A DNA stretch of 64,000 bases from Enterovibrio norvegicus FF-33 (GTDB lineage Bacteria > Pseudomonadota > Gammaproteobacteria > Enterobacterales > Vibrionaceae). The stretch lies in the NCBI RefSeq assembly GCF_000286835.2, contig NZ_AJYD02000038.1, positions 1,470,185-1,534,184 on the forward strand, written 5' to 3'. Shown piece by piece: positions 25,837 to 35,347 of this stretch. Both the position numbers and the translations under genes were made by a program. Below the pieces are notes generated by a model, which saw only the letters and a list, made by a program, of their open reading frames with translations, ran no database searches and was not told where the DNA came from. The stretch's first letter is position 1; each line of letters opens with the position of its first letter.

Positions 25837-28518
25837 TTACAGCATCATATCCATATCAACGATGCCATCTTGTATTTGGACATCAATGCTGAATCCCACT
25901 TTTTGTGCCAAGGCGATCATTCCTGAGTTAGACGGCATGGTCATGCCGTTGATACGTTTTAAGCCGCTTTGGCGTCCGTACTCGATGACCTTGTCCATTA
26001 AGATCCTGCCCAATCCCATGCCTTTGAGATCAGAACGCACCAATACGGCGAACTCAGCATCCGTATGTGATGGGTTTGCCAGCGCACGTACTACGCCGAG
26101 AATTTCATCTTCGCCATTGGGCGCACGAAAGACCGCCACGAAGGCCATTTCACGGTCGTAATCAATCTGTGTGAGATTGGCTAAGGCTTCATGGTTCAAC
26201 TCTCCGACATCAGAGAAGAAGCGCTTATACAGGTCTTCCACAGACACACGTTCCACAAAGGATTTATGGTTAGGTTCATCTTCAGGAAGAATAGGGCGCA
26301 GCAATATTTTGCGTCCGTCTTTGAGGGCCGCACTCTGCTCCAACTCTTTTGGATAAGGCCGAATCGCGAGACGAGTATTGGCGTCTCCTTCAAACGGTGA
26401 CAATTTGATAGAAGCATCCAGAACGGTAAAGCTGTCGCCTGTGACAAGCAAGGGGTGGATATCCAACTCCGTGATTTCAGGGTAATCGATTACGACCTGT
26501 GACAGTGTCACTAAAAAGTGGCAAAGTGAGTTCACATCAATGTTATAAGGATGACCACGTTGACGTAATTTGCCCGCTTTGAGTGCACCAATCACTAGGT
26601 AACGCGCCAACGCCATATTAAGCGGTGGAATAGCAACGGCTGCGTCACGGTTTACATTCCACTCGCTGCCGCCTTCGCCCAGCAAAATGACAGGGCCAAA
26701 AACGGGGTCGTGACGAACACAAACCCTAAGTTCTTGCGAACCGGCACGGTTGGCCATCGCTTGAATTTGTAACCCTTCAATGCGTGCGGTTGGATAAGAC
26801 AGCGACATACGATTGAGCATCAATTGGGCGGCATTGGCGACTTCGGTGGCATTGTTCAGATCGAGCATGACGCCGTTAACGTCAGACTTGTGAGCAATGT
26901 CTGGCGAACGTAGCTTAACGGCAACGGGATACCCCACTTGCTCTGTGATTTGAGCGGCTTCCGCAGCGTCAGCAGCCAACCATGTTGCCATTACATTGAT
27001 GCCATATTTTGAAAGAAACGGCCTTGCTTCGTGGGTAGTCAATGAGGTTAATTGGCTGTCTAGCGCTTGCTGGATAAAGGCACGACCGCCTTCTACATCG
27101 TATTCGATCTGTCCAATGGAAGTTGGCGTTTCCATTAATTGTTTTTGGTTTCGACGGTATTCGACCAAGTGCATGAATGCGGTAACGGCACTTTCTGGTG
27201 TGCGATACGCAGGAAATCCTGCATGGGCAAAGGCCAAACGCGCCACTGTCGCGTCATCACTCTCACCTTGCCAATTGGTCAATATATTAAATCGTTTGGC
27301 GCGGGGGTTGTTCTTTAGCATTTCTGCCAGCGCTTTAGCGGTTTTCAATCCGGGAGCGGTGACCGACGGAGAATGAAGGATCAGCAAGGCATCTGCTTCA
27401 TCACTTTCAAGTAAAATCTCCGTAGCTTTCTTGTAGCGCTCTATGTCGGCATCGCCAACGATATCAAGTGGATTGCCTTGCGACCAACTCACCGGTAACA
27501 CTTTGCCGAGTTTTTCGATGGTTTCTTCGCTCAGGACTGCCAATTTGCCGCCCATTTCCATCAATGTATCCACCGCCATGACGGCTGGGCCGCCGCCATT
27601 CGAAATGATGGCTAATCGTTCCCCGCGAAGCGGCACTGAATGGGAAAGTGTTTCTACTGCGGCAAATAACTCATGCGTCGTATTTACGCGAAGCATGCCC
27701 GAACGTCGAATCGCGGCATCGTATGCACCATCTAGACCCGGCAAGCTTTCTGATAAGTGGGGGAGAGCCGCCGCACCTTCTGGCGTACGGCCGCTTTTTA
27801 ACACCAACACACGACGGTTTCGAGATGCAGCACGAGCCGCAGATATAAATGCCCTTGCGTCCTGAATGTTGTCGATATAAAGCAGAATTGCATCGGTTTT
27901 GCTTTCTCGGCTCAGGTAGTCAAGCAGTTCGGGAAAATCGATATCACTCGCTTCCCCTAACGAAATAAAAGTTGAAAACCCAATGCGTCGGTTTCTTGCC
28001 CAGTCCAAAATCGTGGTACATACCGCTGCCGACTGAGAAACAAACGCAATGTTGCCACGGTTGGCGGGGATGGGCGAAAACGACGCGTTCAGATTTAGCC
28101 AAGGAAGGATTAAACCAAGACTATTGGGGCCGATAACACGCATGTCGTATTGCGATGCGATCTCGCGCATGATGTCGAATTCAGTACGTCCATCTTGGTT
28201 GATGCATTTTTTCATGCCCGCTGCCAAAATGATGGCAACCTTCACGCCTTTTTCCCCCAACTGACGAATAAGCTCACTGTTTTTATCTGCTTGTGTACAG
28301 AGTACAGCCATGTCGGGAATCAAGGGTAAGGCATTGATCGTTGGATATGCGAGAATCCCCGCGACAGCTTGATATTTTGGTGTGACAGGCATTATGGGGC
28401 CTTGAAACCCACCTGATTGGAGATTACGGATAATCACATTACCCGCACGGCCTGGTGTATCAGAAGCGCCAATGACAGCGATTGATTTTGGTTTAAAAAG
28501 CATATCTAGGCCGAGCAT
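25837..28518 (-). CDS. pat: Pat/YfiQ-type protein lysine acetyltransferase (acyl-CoA synthetase-like and GNAT)
   Basis: 893-aa fusion. The N-terminal ADP-forming acyl-CoA synthetase-like region has a CoA-binding Rossmann domain (SIAVIGASDTPGRAGNVII), ligase-type domains (NIAFVSQSAAVCTTILDW) and an ATP-grasp part (KLRSPDIAHKSDVNGVMLD). The C-terminal GNAT domain covers roughly residues 720-893 (LVRSDLKGMGLGRILMDKVI). This is the arrangement of Salmonella Pat and E. coli YfiQ (about 886 aa), which acetylates and inactivates acetyl-CoA synthetase and other enzymes. I chose ATG 28518, 6 bases after CAGGAG; ATGs at 28524 and 28536 lie on or before that site. Confidence 0.92.
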   Translation of the reverse strand: MLGLDMLFKPKSIAVIGASDTPGRAGNVIIRNLQSGGFQGPIMPVTPKYQAVAGILAYPTINALPLIPDMAVLCTQADKNSELIRQLGEKGVKVAIILAAGMKKCINQDGRTEFDIMREIASQYDMRVIGPNSLGLILPWLNLNASFSPIPANRGNIAFVSQSAAVCTTILDWARNRRIGFSTFISLGEASDIDFPELLDYLSRESKTDAILLYIDNIQDARAFISAARAASRNRRVLVLKSGRTPEGAAALPHLSESLPGLDGAYDAAIRRSGMLRVNTTHELFAAVETLSHSVPLRGERLAIISNGGGPAVMAVDTLMEMGGKLAVLSEETIEKLGKVLPVSWSQGNPLDIVGDADIERYKKATEILLESDEADALLILHSPSVTAPGLKTAKALAEMLKNNPRAKRFNILTNWQGESDDATVARLAFAHAGFPAYRTPESAVTAFMHLVEYRRNQKQLMETPTSIGQIEYDVEGGRAFIQQALDSQLTSLTTHEARPFLSKYGINVMATWLAADAAEAAQITEQVGYPVAVKLRSPDIAHKSDVNGVMLDLNNATEVANAAQLMLNRMSLSYPTARIEGLQIQAMANRAGSQELRVCVRHDPVFGPVILLGEGGSEWNVNRDAAVAIPPLNMALARYLVIGALKAGKLRQRGHPYNIDVNSLCHFLVTLSQVVIDYPEITELDIHPLLVTGDSFTVLDASIKLSPFEGDANTRLAIRPYPKELEQSAALKDGRKILLRPILPEDEPNHKSFVERVSVEDLYKRFFSDVGELNHEALANLTQIDYDREMAFVAVFRAPNGEDEILGVVRALANPSHTDAEFAVLVRSDLKGMGLGRILMDKVIEYGRQSGLKRINGMTMPSNSGMIALAQKVGFSIDVQIQDGIVDMDMML

Positions 28519-28776
28519 GTGCATCTCCTGAGGCATCTGAGGTTACTCGTTTATATCCTACAATGTTTCTGTTGGCGCATCCTGACCCATTAAGTCTGGC
28601 TGTGATCCGCAACGAAAAGACGCGTATTAAAAAAGAAATCCTTGTCATCTCAATCATTTTCGCAAAATGATGTGTGACATGTAGCAGATACTTATCAGAG
28701 TGCGCATCGTTTAAGTTGAATGAATGGATAGGTGCGTTCAGAATAGAAGACAGTGGCTCCTAAAAGTAGAATATTC

Positions 28777-29346
28777 ATGAAGAAAATCCTTTCTATCGCA
28801 TTTACCTTTGCGCTCGCTGGCTGTTCCGGTGGAGCCAGTACGACTCAGATTTTGACTCAATCTATAGAAGAAGAAGTGTTCCCGACTCCCCAATCTTCTT
28901 CTATTCCTGCTCCTGCAAAAAAAGCAGAAATGAATTCAGCTAAACCCATGCCAAAACCTGCATCTAAAGCAACAATGGCAGAAAATCCGATGAAATCTAA
29001 GCCTGCGGTAATCGCTAAACCTGCAGTTAAAAAGCAACCGGCAACGAAAAAAATGGCGGCGATGAGCGGACAAAATTACACAATACAGGTCATCGCACTT
29101 AGCCATAATAAAGGCTTCAATGAATACATGAATAAGTTGCCTTCGGACAAACCCGTTTGGTCGAACAAAAAAATGGTCGATGGTTTGCCGTGGTATACCT
29201 TGTTGTATGGTGATTTTGACTCGAAAACTGACGCGAAGCATGCGCTAAGCGCTTTACCAAAAGACATTAAGCAGTATGGGCCCTTTATTCGCTCTTTTGC
29301 CTCGATTAAATCGTCAGCAAACCCTGAGATGAAGCCGCTCAATTAA
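28777..29346 (+). CDS. SPOR-domain lipoprotein
   Basis: 189-aa lipoprotein with signal MKKILSIAFTFALAGCSGG (lipobox LAGC). A Lys/Pro/Ala-rich, low-complexity linker covers roughly residues 40-100. The C-terminal SPOR domain (NYTIQVIALSHNKGFNEYMN, LPWYTLLYGDFDSKTDAKHAL) should bind denuded peptidoglycan, concentrating the protein at the division septum. It is a short relative of DamX/RlpA-type SPOR proteins. I chose ATG 28777 because it gives a proper lipoprotein signal; GTG 28753 would precede it. Terminator follows at 29363-29389. Confidence 0.85.
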   Translation: MKKILSIAFTFALAGCSGGASTTQILTQSIEEEVFPTPQSSSIPAPAKKAEMNSAKPMPKPASKATMAENPMKSKPAVIAKPAVKKQPATKKMAAMSGQNYTIQVIALSHNKGFNEYMNKLPSDKPVWSNKKMVDGLPWYTLLYGDFDSKTDAKHALSALPKDIKQYGPFIRSFASIKSSANPEMKPLN

Positions 29347-29362
29347 CATTTCCCAAACAATC

Positions 29363-29389
29363 AAAAAGAGAGCAAATGCTCTCTTTTTT
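29363..29389 (+). terminator. Terminator after the SPOR lipoprotein gene
   Basis: AAAAAGAGAGCA and TGCTCTCTTTTTT form a 12-bp stem with a 2-base loop and T tract. Confidence 0.85.
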
Positions 29390-29612
29390 CATATTGATAT
29401 ACGTGTGGTAGCCACAAGCGTCCTGTAACCGTCGGGAATGCGACGAGTTTTTGCGCGATCACACAAAAATAGACAGATATTTGCTTTTCATTGGATGAAA
29501 GGGAGAAGGCGATTGTCTACTATAGGCGTCTCACCTTCCATGCGATGCACCGGATTGTGCAATTGAATTATGTTATCCCTGATCGAAGAATCAGGGCGAA
29601 GTAGGAATGGTC

Positions 29613-30614
29613 ATGAACCCAACTCAAGTATTGCTGCTATGTGGCGGCGGTAGCGCTGAACATGAAGTGTCTCTCGTATCGGCGAACTATCTGGAATCAG
29701 AACTGACGTCATTACCCTCAGTGTCTGTTGTTCGCGTTGAAATCACAAAAGACGAAGGCTGGAAAGATAGCGAAGGCCAAGCTTGTCGGCTGAACTTAGA
29801 TAAAACACTGACCGTTGGCGATAAAATTATTGCCATTGATTATGTGGTGCCTTGTATTCACGGTTACCCGGGCGAAACTGGTGATATCCAATCATTGCTT
29901 GAACTTGCTGGCTTGCCTTATATGGGGTGCGACCCTTCAGCCAGTATCGTTTGCTTCAATAAAATCACATCAAAATTGTGGTTTGATGCCATTGGTATCC
30001 CTAATACACCGTACGTGTTCTTGACTGAAAACAGTGCCGACAGTGTATTGAAAGCCGAAGAGGCGTTTGAACGCTGGGGGGCAATATTCGTTAAAGCGGC
30101 TTGCCAGGGCTCTTCTGTTGGCTGCTTTAAGGTGTCAGAAAAAGAATCGATCAAGGATGCTATCGAGCAGGCATTTACCTTTTCCAATCAAGTTTTGGTC
30201 GAGAAGGCTGTTCGCCCACGTGAGCTAGAAATTGCGGCGTATCATTTTAACGGAGAAGTCGTGGTGACTAATCCGGGTGAGATTCGTTGCCCTGAAGATA
30301 CCTTCTATACCTATGACGAAAAATACAGCACGGCAAGTCACAGCTTAACAACGTTAGAGCCGGATAACCTGACTGACGAGCAAATCGCGAAGATGCGTGA
30401 ATACGCGAAGAGAGCCTTTGTTCATTTGAAGTTAAAAGACTTGTCCCGGATTGATTTCTTTCTAACCACTGATGGTGAAGTGCTATTAAACGAAATCAAT
30501 ACCTTCCCAGGAATGACACCGATTTCTATGTTCCCGAAATTGGTCGAGCATAATGGACACACGTTCTCAGATTATCTGGCGAGCTGCATCCAAAGTGGTA
30601 TCAACAGCGGTTAA
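29613..30614 (+). CDS. ddl: D-alanine--D-alanine ligase
   Basis: 333-aa ATP-grasp ligase making D-Ala-D-Ala for peptidoglycan. Signatures are LLCGGGSAEHEVSLVSA, PCIHGYPGETGDIQSLLELA, PYMGCDPSASIVCFNKITSK, FVKAACQGSSVGCFKVSE, VRPRELEIAAY and LLNEINTFPGMTPISMFPK. It stands alone rather than in the dcw cluster with ftsQAZ, so it is likely the DdlA-type or only stand-alone copy. I chose ATG 29613 because GTAGGA is 6 bases upstream; ATG 29607 is too close to it. Overlaps the convergent recombinase gene by four bases. Confidence 0.93.
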   Translation: MNPTQVLLLCGGGSAEHEVSLVSANYLESELTSLPSVSVVRVEITKDEGWKDSEGQACRLNLDKTLTVGDKIIAIDYVVPCIHGYPGETGDIQSLLELAGLPYMGCDPSASIVCFNKITSKLWFDAIGIPNTPYVFLTENSADSVLKAEEAFERWGAIFVKAACQGSSVGCFKVSEKESIKDAIEQAFTFSNQVLVEKAVRPRELEIAAYHFNGEVVVTNPGEIRCPEDTFYTYDEKYSTASHSLTTLEPDNLTDEQIAKMREYAKRAFVHLKLKDLSRIDFFLTTDGEVLLNEINTFPGMTPISMFPKLVEHNGHTFSDYLASCIQSGINSG

Positions 30615-31573
30615 TCTTTCTCTATCTTGCGCTTGAACTGCTCCATAGCCTCGTTCTTTGCCTGCTTATTCCCCACATATTGAGCTGGCATAGCGGGGCT
30701 TTTCCATCTTCCTTGCTGTTGAATTTCCTTAATTGATTTACCTGAATCTGATAAATCCACACTGGCACCTACACGTGGAGATTGCCCTGAGAACGTCAGC
30801 GTGCTTTCTAAACCCAGCTCAGTGGCAGCACGTCGGAACACGCGGTAAATAGAGGAGTGATCCATCGGCAAGTCACCCAGCTGTTCATGCTTGTTGATGC
30901 GACGCAGCAACGGGCCATCGGCAATGCCGGATACTAAAAACCAATGATCAATCAGCTCACCTGCTTCCGGGCTGAGCTCGATACGCTGATCATCAACCAC
31001 CAACATATAACCCTCTGCGTCTTTTTGTATCGAATGACAAGTCAATGCCGCGAGTTCGCTTCTTTTCAGCATACCCTCAAAGCACAGCGTCCAAATAAGT
31101 AGGTCGCGAATATCTTTCAATCGGTCGCTGCTTCCCAATTTCTGCTGTAATGCGTTCAAATGGGAAAGGTGAAACGCATTGGCCTGCGCGGCATCATCAG
31201 CTTTTTCTGAATACAGTCGATTAAGGGTAAATCGGACTTCTCTGTGGCGAGTAGGGTCAGGTAAACCATGAACACGGTGTAGTAGCGAAATAGTAATGAC
31301 GTAGCGTTTGATACTGGATATTTTACGTGTTTTTGATCTGTGTTCAATGAAGCGTCTAACCGCCGTGACCGCCGCGGGGAGCGCAGAGACATTGACCTCT
31401 TTGCAATAATCGACAAAGGTTTGCCAGTCATTTTGAAAGCTAAGTACGGAGTTATGACTGTACAGATTCATCGTCAGAGATTTCCAGTGTGCCAAATCAA
31501 CATGGCCAGCTTTAAATTGCATGATGCTTTGTTTGTTTTCTTCTGGATTTGCGATGGGTTCAATCTTTTTCAT
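30611..31573 (-). CDS. Tyrosine recombinase/integrase family protein (Cre-like, altered active site)
   Basis: 320 aa from ATG 31573. The N-terminal SAM-like DNA-binding domain (SFQNDWQTFVDYCKEV, AVRRFIEHRS) is followed by a C-terminal catalytic fold. Arg II, Trp and Tyr are visible in SPRVGASVDL, EIQQQGRWKSPAM and PAQYVGNK. Compared with Cre-type enzymes, the first catalytic Arg (LRRSEL) is Lys here (EGMLKRSEL) and the His of GHSxRVG is Gln (GQSPRVG). It is therefore either inactive or a variant. No phage or island genes adjoin it. An upstream GTG at 31585 is an alternative start; neither has a clear ribosome binding site. Confidence 0.82.
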   Translation of the reverse strand: MKKIEPIANPEENKQSIMQFKAGHVDLAHWKSLTMNLYSHNSVLSFQNDWQTFVDYCKEVNVSALPAAVTAVRRFIEHRSKTRKISSIKRYVITISLLHRVHGLPDPTRHREVRFTLNRLYSEKADDAAQANAFHLSHLNALQQKLGSSDRLKDIRDLLIWTLCFEGMLKRSELAALTCHSIQKDAEGYMLVVDDQRIELSPEAGELIDHWFLVSGIADGPLLRRINKHEQLGDLPMDHSSIYRVFRRAATELGLESTLTFSGQSPRVGASVDLSDSGKSIKEIQQQGRWKSPAMPAQYVGNKQAKNEAMEQFKRKIEKD

Positions 31574-31580
31574 TCTATAG

Positions 31581-31593
31581 CGCACTATAACTT
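31581..31593 (-). repeat. 13-bp repeat, copy 1 (AAGTTATAGTGCG, minus strand)
   Basis: Exact AAGTTATAGTGCG on the minus strand immediately upstream of the recombinase start. It overlaps the inverted repeat TATAG-TGCG-CTATA. Identical 13-mers occur at 46646-46658 and 60632-60644. Confidence 0.7.
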
Positions 31594-31797
31594 ATCATTT
31601 GAATAGATCTATTATTCCACCTAATTGAGGTTTAAAGAAGAGGGATGATCACATAACCCTTTAATGAAATGTCAGTTTTTCTGGCGGGTCAAAGACGGAA
31701 ACTTGGCACTTGCTGTTAATCTGGTCTAATTTACATAGTGAAACGCAATTTTGTTGCAGTTGTTTCTTTTATATGTAAATAGACAGAGGTGTCGCTG

Positions 31798-32151
31798 GTG
31801 AAAAAGCGCCTATACCATCGTGGTTATAACGTCGAATTGAACGACGAAAACAAAGAAGAATACAGTGCTCGAGTCGGGGGAAAGCGCATACTTGGTTCAC
31901 TGCTGGGTGTTAAGCAATCCATCGATTGGTGGAGCGACACTAACATTTTGCGCTTGCCTGAAGAGTTTGATAAGCAAGACTTCGTTGATGCCAAAGAGAA
32001 AAAAATTGAAGAATATAAAGGCATTCAAATCATGAACGACTCTGAAGATGATGATAAGGCCTGGTATATGATCATCAAAGGGAATCTGCTAAAAGGTTCA
32101 CTTCCAGCACTTAAGCAATTCGTAGATAAAAAAGTCGTTACTAAGACTTAA
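31798..32151 (+). CDS. Small conserved protein, paralogue 1 of a tandem pair
   Basis: 117-aa protein starting at GTG 31798, with AGAGG 8 bases upstream. Recognisable shared features with the next gene are KKR-YHRGYNVE at the start, GGKRILGSLLGVKQSIDWW, EYKGIQIMND, WYMIIKGNLLKGSLPALKQ near the end. Soluble, no cysteine motif, no signal peptide. I recall a vibrio family DUF3319 of this type but cannot confirm it. The fold and function are unknown. Confidence 0.75.
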   Translation: MKKRLYHRGYNVELNDENKEEYSARVGGKRILGSLLGVKQSIDWWSDTNILRLPEEFDKQDFVDAKEKKIEEYKGIQIMNDSEDDDKAWYMIIKGNLLKGSLPALKQFVDKKVVTKT

Positions 32152-32290
32152 CCACATCGCTATCAAGGCGTTATCGCCTTGTAATAAAATCATTTTTTTT
32201 GGGTCAAAATCACAATTATTGTCGTCAAATCCTGCTGTATTCATTAATATCCTCGCTATAAGAAAAAGCAATAATAGATACGGGAAACCA

Positions 32291-32629
32291 ATGAAAAAGC
32301 GGTATTCACATCGTGGACATTCCATCGAGTGCAGAGATGATATCTATACATCACTCGTCGGTGGTAGAACAGTATCAGGAAGTATGCTGGGCATTAGACA
32401 GTGTATAGATTGGTGGTGTGACACGCGTATATTCCGCCGTCCGGCTGAATTTGAGCGTCAAACGTTCGGCACGCCACAAGCCCACTCAGCAGAAACGTAT
32501 CGAGGTATTCAGATCATGAGTGATGAGAAGCAACCAGGCCTTTGGTACATTCTTGTTCGTGGTCAGCTTCTCAAAGGTCCATTGCCTAAAATTAAGCAGT
32601 ATATCGACACTCACTCACTATCTCGTTGA
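32291..32629 (+). CDS. Small conserved protein, paralogue 2 of a tandem pair
   Basis: 112-aa protein from ATG 32291. It parallels the preceding gene along its whole length: KKRYSHRGHSIE, GGRTVSGSMLGIRQCIDWW, TYRGIQIMSD, LWYILVRGQLLKGPLPKIKQ. The two genes are 139 bases apart, which suggests tandem duplication followed by divergence. Unknown function; yciH follows after 77 bases. Confidence 0.75.
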   Translation: MKKRYSHRGHSIECRDDIYTSLVGGRTVSGSMLGIRQCIDWWCDTRIFRRPAEFERQTFGTPQAHSAETYRGIQIMSDEKQPGLWYILVRGQLLKGPLPKIKQYIDTHSLSR

Positions 32630-32706
32630 TTGCGAAATCACTATACGTGTTCAATCCCAAGACTTTTGATACCATACGCGCATTGTGACGCGTCAAAGAG
32701 TGGATT

Positions 32707-33033
32707 ATGAAAAACGATAACAGCCGTTTGGTGTATTCGACAGAAACCGGGCGAATAAAGGAAGAAGTGCAAGCGCCTCAGCGTGATAAAGGCGATGGTA
32801 TTGTCCGTATTCAACGCCAGACTAAAGGCCGAAAAGGAAAAGGTGTGTGTCTGGTGACTGGGCTAGATATGGATGACACTCAACTAAAGCTCGTTGCTGC
32901 GGATTTAAAGAAAGTGTGTGGCTGTGGTGGTGCAGTAAAAGATGGGATCATCGAGATTCAAGGCGACAAACGCGATCAAATCAAAGCGTACCTTGAGAAG
33001 AAAGGTCACACGGTAAAATTGGCTGGCGGTTAA
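32707..33033 (+). CDS. yciH: SUI1/eIF1-like protein YciH
   Basis: 108-aa bacterial homologue of eukaryotic initiation factor eIF1 (SUI1 domain). The family core is VRIQRQTKGRKGKGVCLVTG, LKLVAADLKKVCGCGGAVKDG, IEIQGDKRDQIKAYLEKKGH. It can affect initiation fidelity by discriminating against non-canonical starts in vitro; its physiological role is minor or conditional. ATG 32707. Followed by a strong bidirectional terminator at 33081-33112. Confidence 0.95.
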   Translation: MKNDNSRLVYSTETGRIKEEVQAPQRDKGDGIVRIQRQTKGRKGKGVCLVTGLDMDDTQLKLVAADLKKVCGCGGAVKDGIIEIQGDKRDQIKAYLEKKGHTVKLAGG

Positions 33034-33080
33034 ATCATTGGCTGGCCGACTTTAAGAGCCAAGTTATACATGACGAACAT

Positions 33081-33112
33081 AAAAAAGAGATGCCATTTGG
33101 CATCTCTTTTTT
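33081..33112. terminator. Bidirectional terminator between yciH and the alanine symporter
   Basis: AAAAAAGAGATGCC pairs with GGCATCTCTTTTTT around a 4-base loop; works on both strands. Confidence 0.9.
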
Positions 33113-33156
33113 CGTTGTACCGCTTTAGTTAGAAATACTAAGTTTAGATAAACGAA

Positions 33157-34668
33157 TTATGCTTTGTGACGCACGATAGCACCGCTTTGCAGGCGTGCTA
33201 GGTAGTCATTCATATCTGTTTTGATTTCAGGAACCAAACGGTACAGACCAATGATGTTAATCAGTGCCATGGCAAAGATCATCGCATCAGAGAAGTCGAT
33301 AACCGGACCGAGGTTCATGGAAGCACCAATCACAACGAACACGCAGAATATAACCTTGAAGATCATTTCAGCGCGCAGGCTTTCACCAAACAGGTAAGTC
33401 CAAGCTTTCAGGCCGTAGTAAGACCAAGAAATCATGGTAGAGAAAGCGAACAAGATAACTGCAATCGCAAGAACATATGGGAACCAAGAGATAGCGCTAC
33501 CAAATGCAGCAGAAGTCAGCGCAACACCTGTCAGTTCTTGTCCTGCATGAAGCTGACCCGTGATGATGATCACAAGGGCAGTCATGGTACAGATAACAAC
33601 GGTATCGATGAACGGTTCAAGTAGAGATACAAAACCTTCTGACATGTGTTCATTGGTTTTTACCGCTGAGTGAGCAATTGCTGCAGAGCCTACACCGGCT
33701 TCGTTCGAGAACGCCGCACGTTTGAAGCCCTGAATCATTGCGCCGATAACACCGCCAGCAACACCCTCACCAGTAAACGCACCGTTGAAGATTGCAGCAA
33801 ACGCGTCACCTACGTGGTTCAGGTTAAACAGAATAATAACCAGTGCAGCACCAACATAAACAACGGCCATCAATGGAACGACTTTCTCAGTCACTTTCGC
33901 AATTGACTTGATACCACCGATGATAACCACACCAACAATGATCGCCATGATCAGACCAAACAACCAGCCTTTATCCGCGAAGAAAGACATGTCGCCGCCA
34001 GTTACACCAACCACTTGTTTAAATGCTTGGTTTGCTTGGAACATGTTACCGCCACCCAAAGCACCGCCGACCGCACAAACTGAGAATAAAACGGCGAGGG
34101 TTCGACCAAGTGCTGGGTTACCACGTTTAGCAAGACCCTTGCTCAGGTAGTACATTGGACCACCAGAAACAGAGCCATCCGGGTTTGTCTTACGGTATTT
34201 AACACCGAGAGCACACTCTACAAACTTGGTTGACATGCCGAGCAGACCAGCAAGAATCATCCAGAATGTTGCGCCTGCACCACCGATGGAAATAGCCACT
34301 GCGACACCTGCAATGTTACCTAGACCAACGGTTCCCGAGAGGGCGGTGGTAAGCGCCTGAAAGTGTGAGACTTCACCAGGTTCATTTGGATTGGTGTAGT
34401 CACCTTTTACGAGGCGAATAGCGTGGGCGAAACCGCGAAAGTTGATGAAGCCGAGATAGAGTGTGAATACGATTGCAGCAACTACAAGCCAGAGAACAAT
34501 CCATGGCGCTTGTGCATCTACAAATGGTAGGGGGATGGTGGAGAAAATCATACCCACGAATGGGTTTACAATTGGCGCAACTATTTCATTGATTGCTTCG
34601 TCGATCCCTGCCGCAGAGGCTGAGCTCGCAAACAACGAAAGTCCAGCAGTCGTCATTATACGTTTCAT
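33157..34668 (-). CDS. Alanine/glycine:cation symporter (AGCS family)
   Basis: 503-aa sodium-coupled amino acid transporter of the AGCS family (AlsT/DagA/CycA-like in name only). About ten membrane helices are visible. Family signatures are [75 protein letters not shown] 34668 is preceded by AAGGACTCGGTA. No glycine riboswitch, common ahead of this gene in vibrios, was seen upstream; an 18-bp palindrome sits there instead. Confidence 0.93.
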   Translation of the reverse strand: MKRIMTTAGLSLFASSASAAGIDEAINEIVAPIVNPFVGMIFSTIPLPFVDAQAPWIVLWLVVAAIVFTLYLGFINFRGFAHAIRLVKGDYTNPNEPGEVSHFQALTTALSGTVGLGNIAGVAVAISIGGAGATFWMILAGLLGMSTKFVECALGVKYRKTNPDGSVSGGPMYYLSKGLAKRGNPALGRTLAVLFSVCAVGGALGGGNMFQANQAFKQVVGVTGGDMSFFADKGWLFGLIMAIIVGVVIIGGIKSIAKVTEKVVPLMAVVYVGAALVIILFNLNHVGDAFAAIFNGAFTGEGVAGGVIGAMIQGFKRAAFSNEAGVGSAAIAHSAVKTNEHMSEGFVSLLEPFIDTVVICTMTALVIIITGQLHAGQELTGVALTSAAFGSAISWFPYVLAIAVILFAFSTMISWSYYGLKAWTYLFGESLRAEMIFKVIFCVFVVIGASMNLGPVIDFSDAMIFAMALINIIGLYRLVPEIKTDMNDYLARLQSGAIVRHKA

Positions 34669-35347
34669 TACCGAGTCCTTTTTCTTATTTTATATTGCTT
34701 TCAGTGTTACCCGACAGCAAGTGTGTTGCATACTTGTTAACAAGTATTGCGCTGCGGATTATTTCACGTATAAACATATTTGCAATATATTTCGACCCCA
34801 GCTTTTTTGCTTTTCTAATAGCTTATATAAGGCTCACACTTTTCTGATTTTATAATTATCAAATATTTCTTTACGCGAATTTTGTTGCTGTGCACGTTAT
34901 TGGGCAATATATGCACCACAATGTATGCACGGATATATTCTCCGCTTGGCTGATGCCTCTAAGGTCTTGTTGTCATTGGCCTAGGTGTATTTTGGGTGAA
35001 ATGTGTAAAATTTGAAGAGAGCATCGTAATTTTATTCTGAAAATACAAAGGCTAATTTCTCGCACTATTATTGTGCGGTGTGTATTGATTTTAAGACTAG
35101 ATATAAATAATAGAAAATTAGCACTGTAATTAGAAAAGTACTACCCAGCAATTAATTAATAAATTCTCAAAAATGAGTCAAACGAAGCATAGGGTTTTAG
35201 TTCATCGCAAGTAAACTAATATTCAGTACAGCACGTTTGATATGGACACATTTCACTGCTTTATAGATATACATCACAATAAGAATATAAACCCAATATC
35301 AAGCCTATTCTAAGCATAATTAGTCAGTTGGTGGCATTCCTTTAATC
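34669..35347. other. AT-rich intergenic region upstream of alanine symporter
   Basis: Nearly 680 AT-rich bases with no supported gene. It contains the perfect palindrome at 34730-34747 and an inverted repeat CGCAC (35061-35065) with GTGCG (35073-35077). It probably holds the promoters of the symporter and of the small gene at 35348. Confidence 0.5.
34730..34747. promoter_or_regulatory. 18-bp perfect palindrome, candidate operator of the alanine symporter gene
   Basis: ATACTTGTTAACAAGTAT, 62-79 bases upstream of the symporter start codon on the minus strand. The symmetry suggests a dimeric repressor or activator site; the protein is not known. Confidence 0.45.

Noticed and set aside
34669-35000. 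A glycine riboswitch ahead of the alanine symporter
   Set aside because: The conserved glycine aptamer cores could not be found on the minus strand; only a palindrome is present.
35061-35077. Inverted repeat CGCAC/GTGCG in the AT-rich gap
   Set aside because: Only five base pairs; too short to call a functional site.
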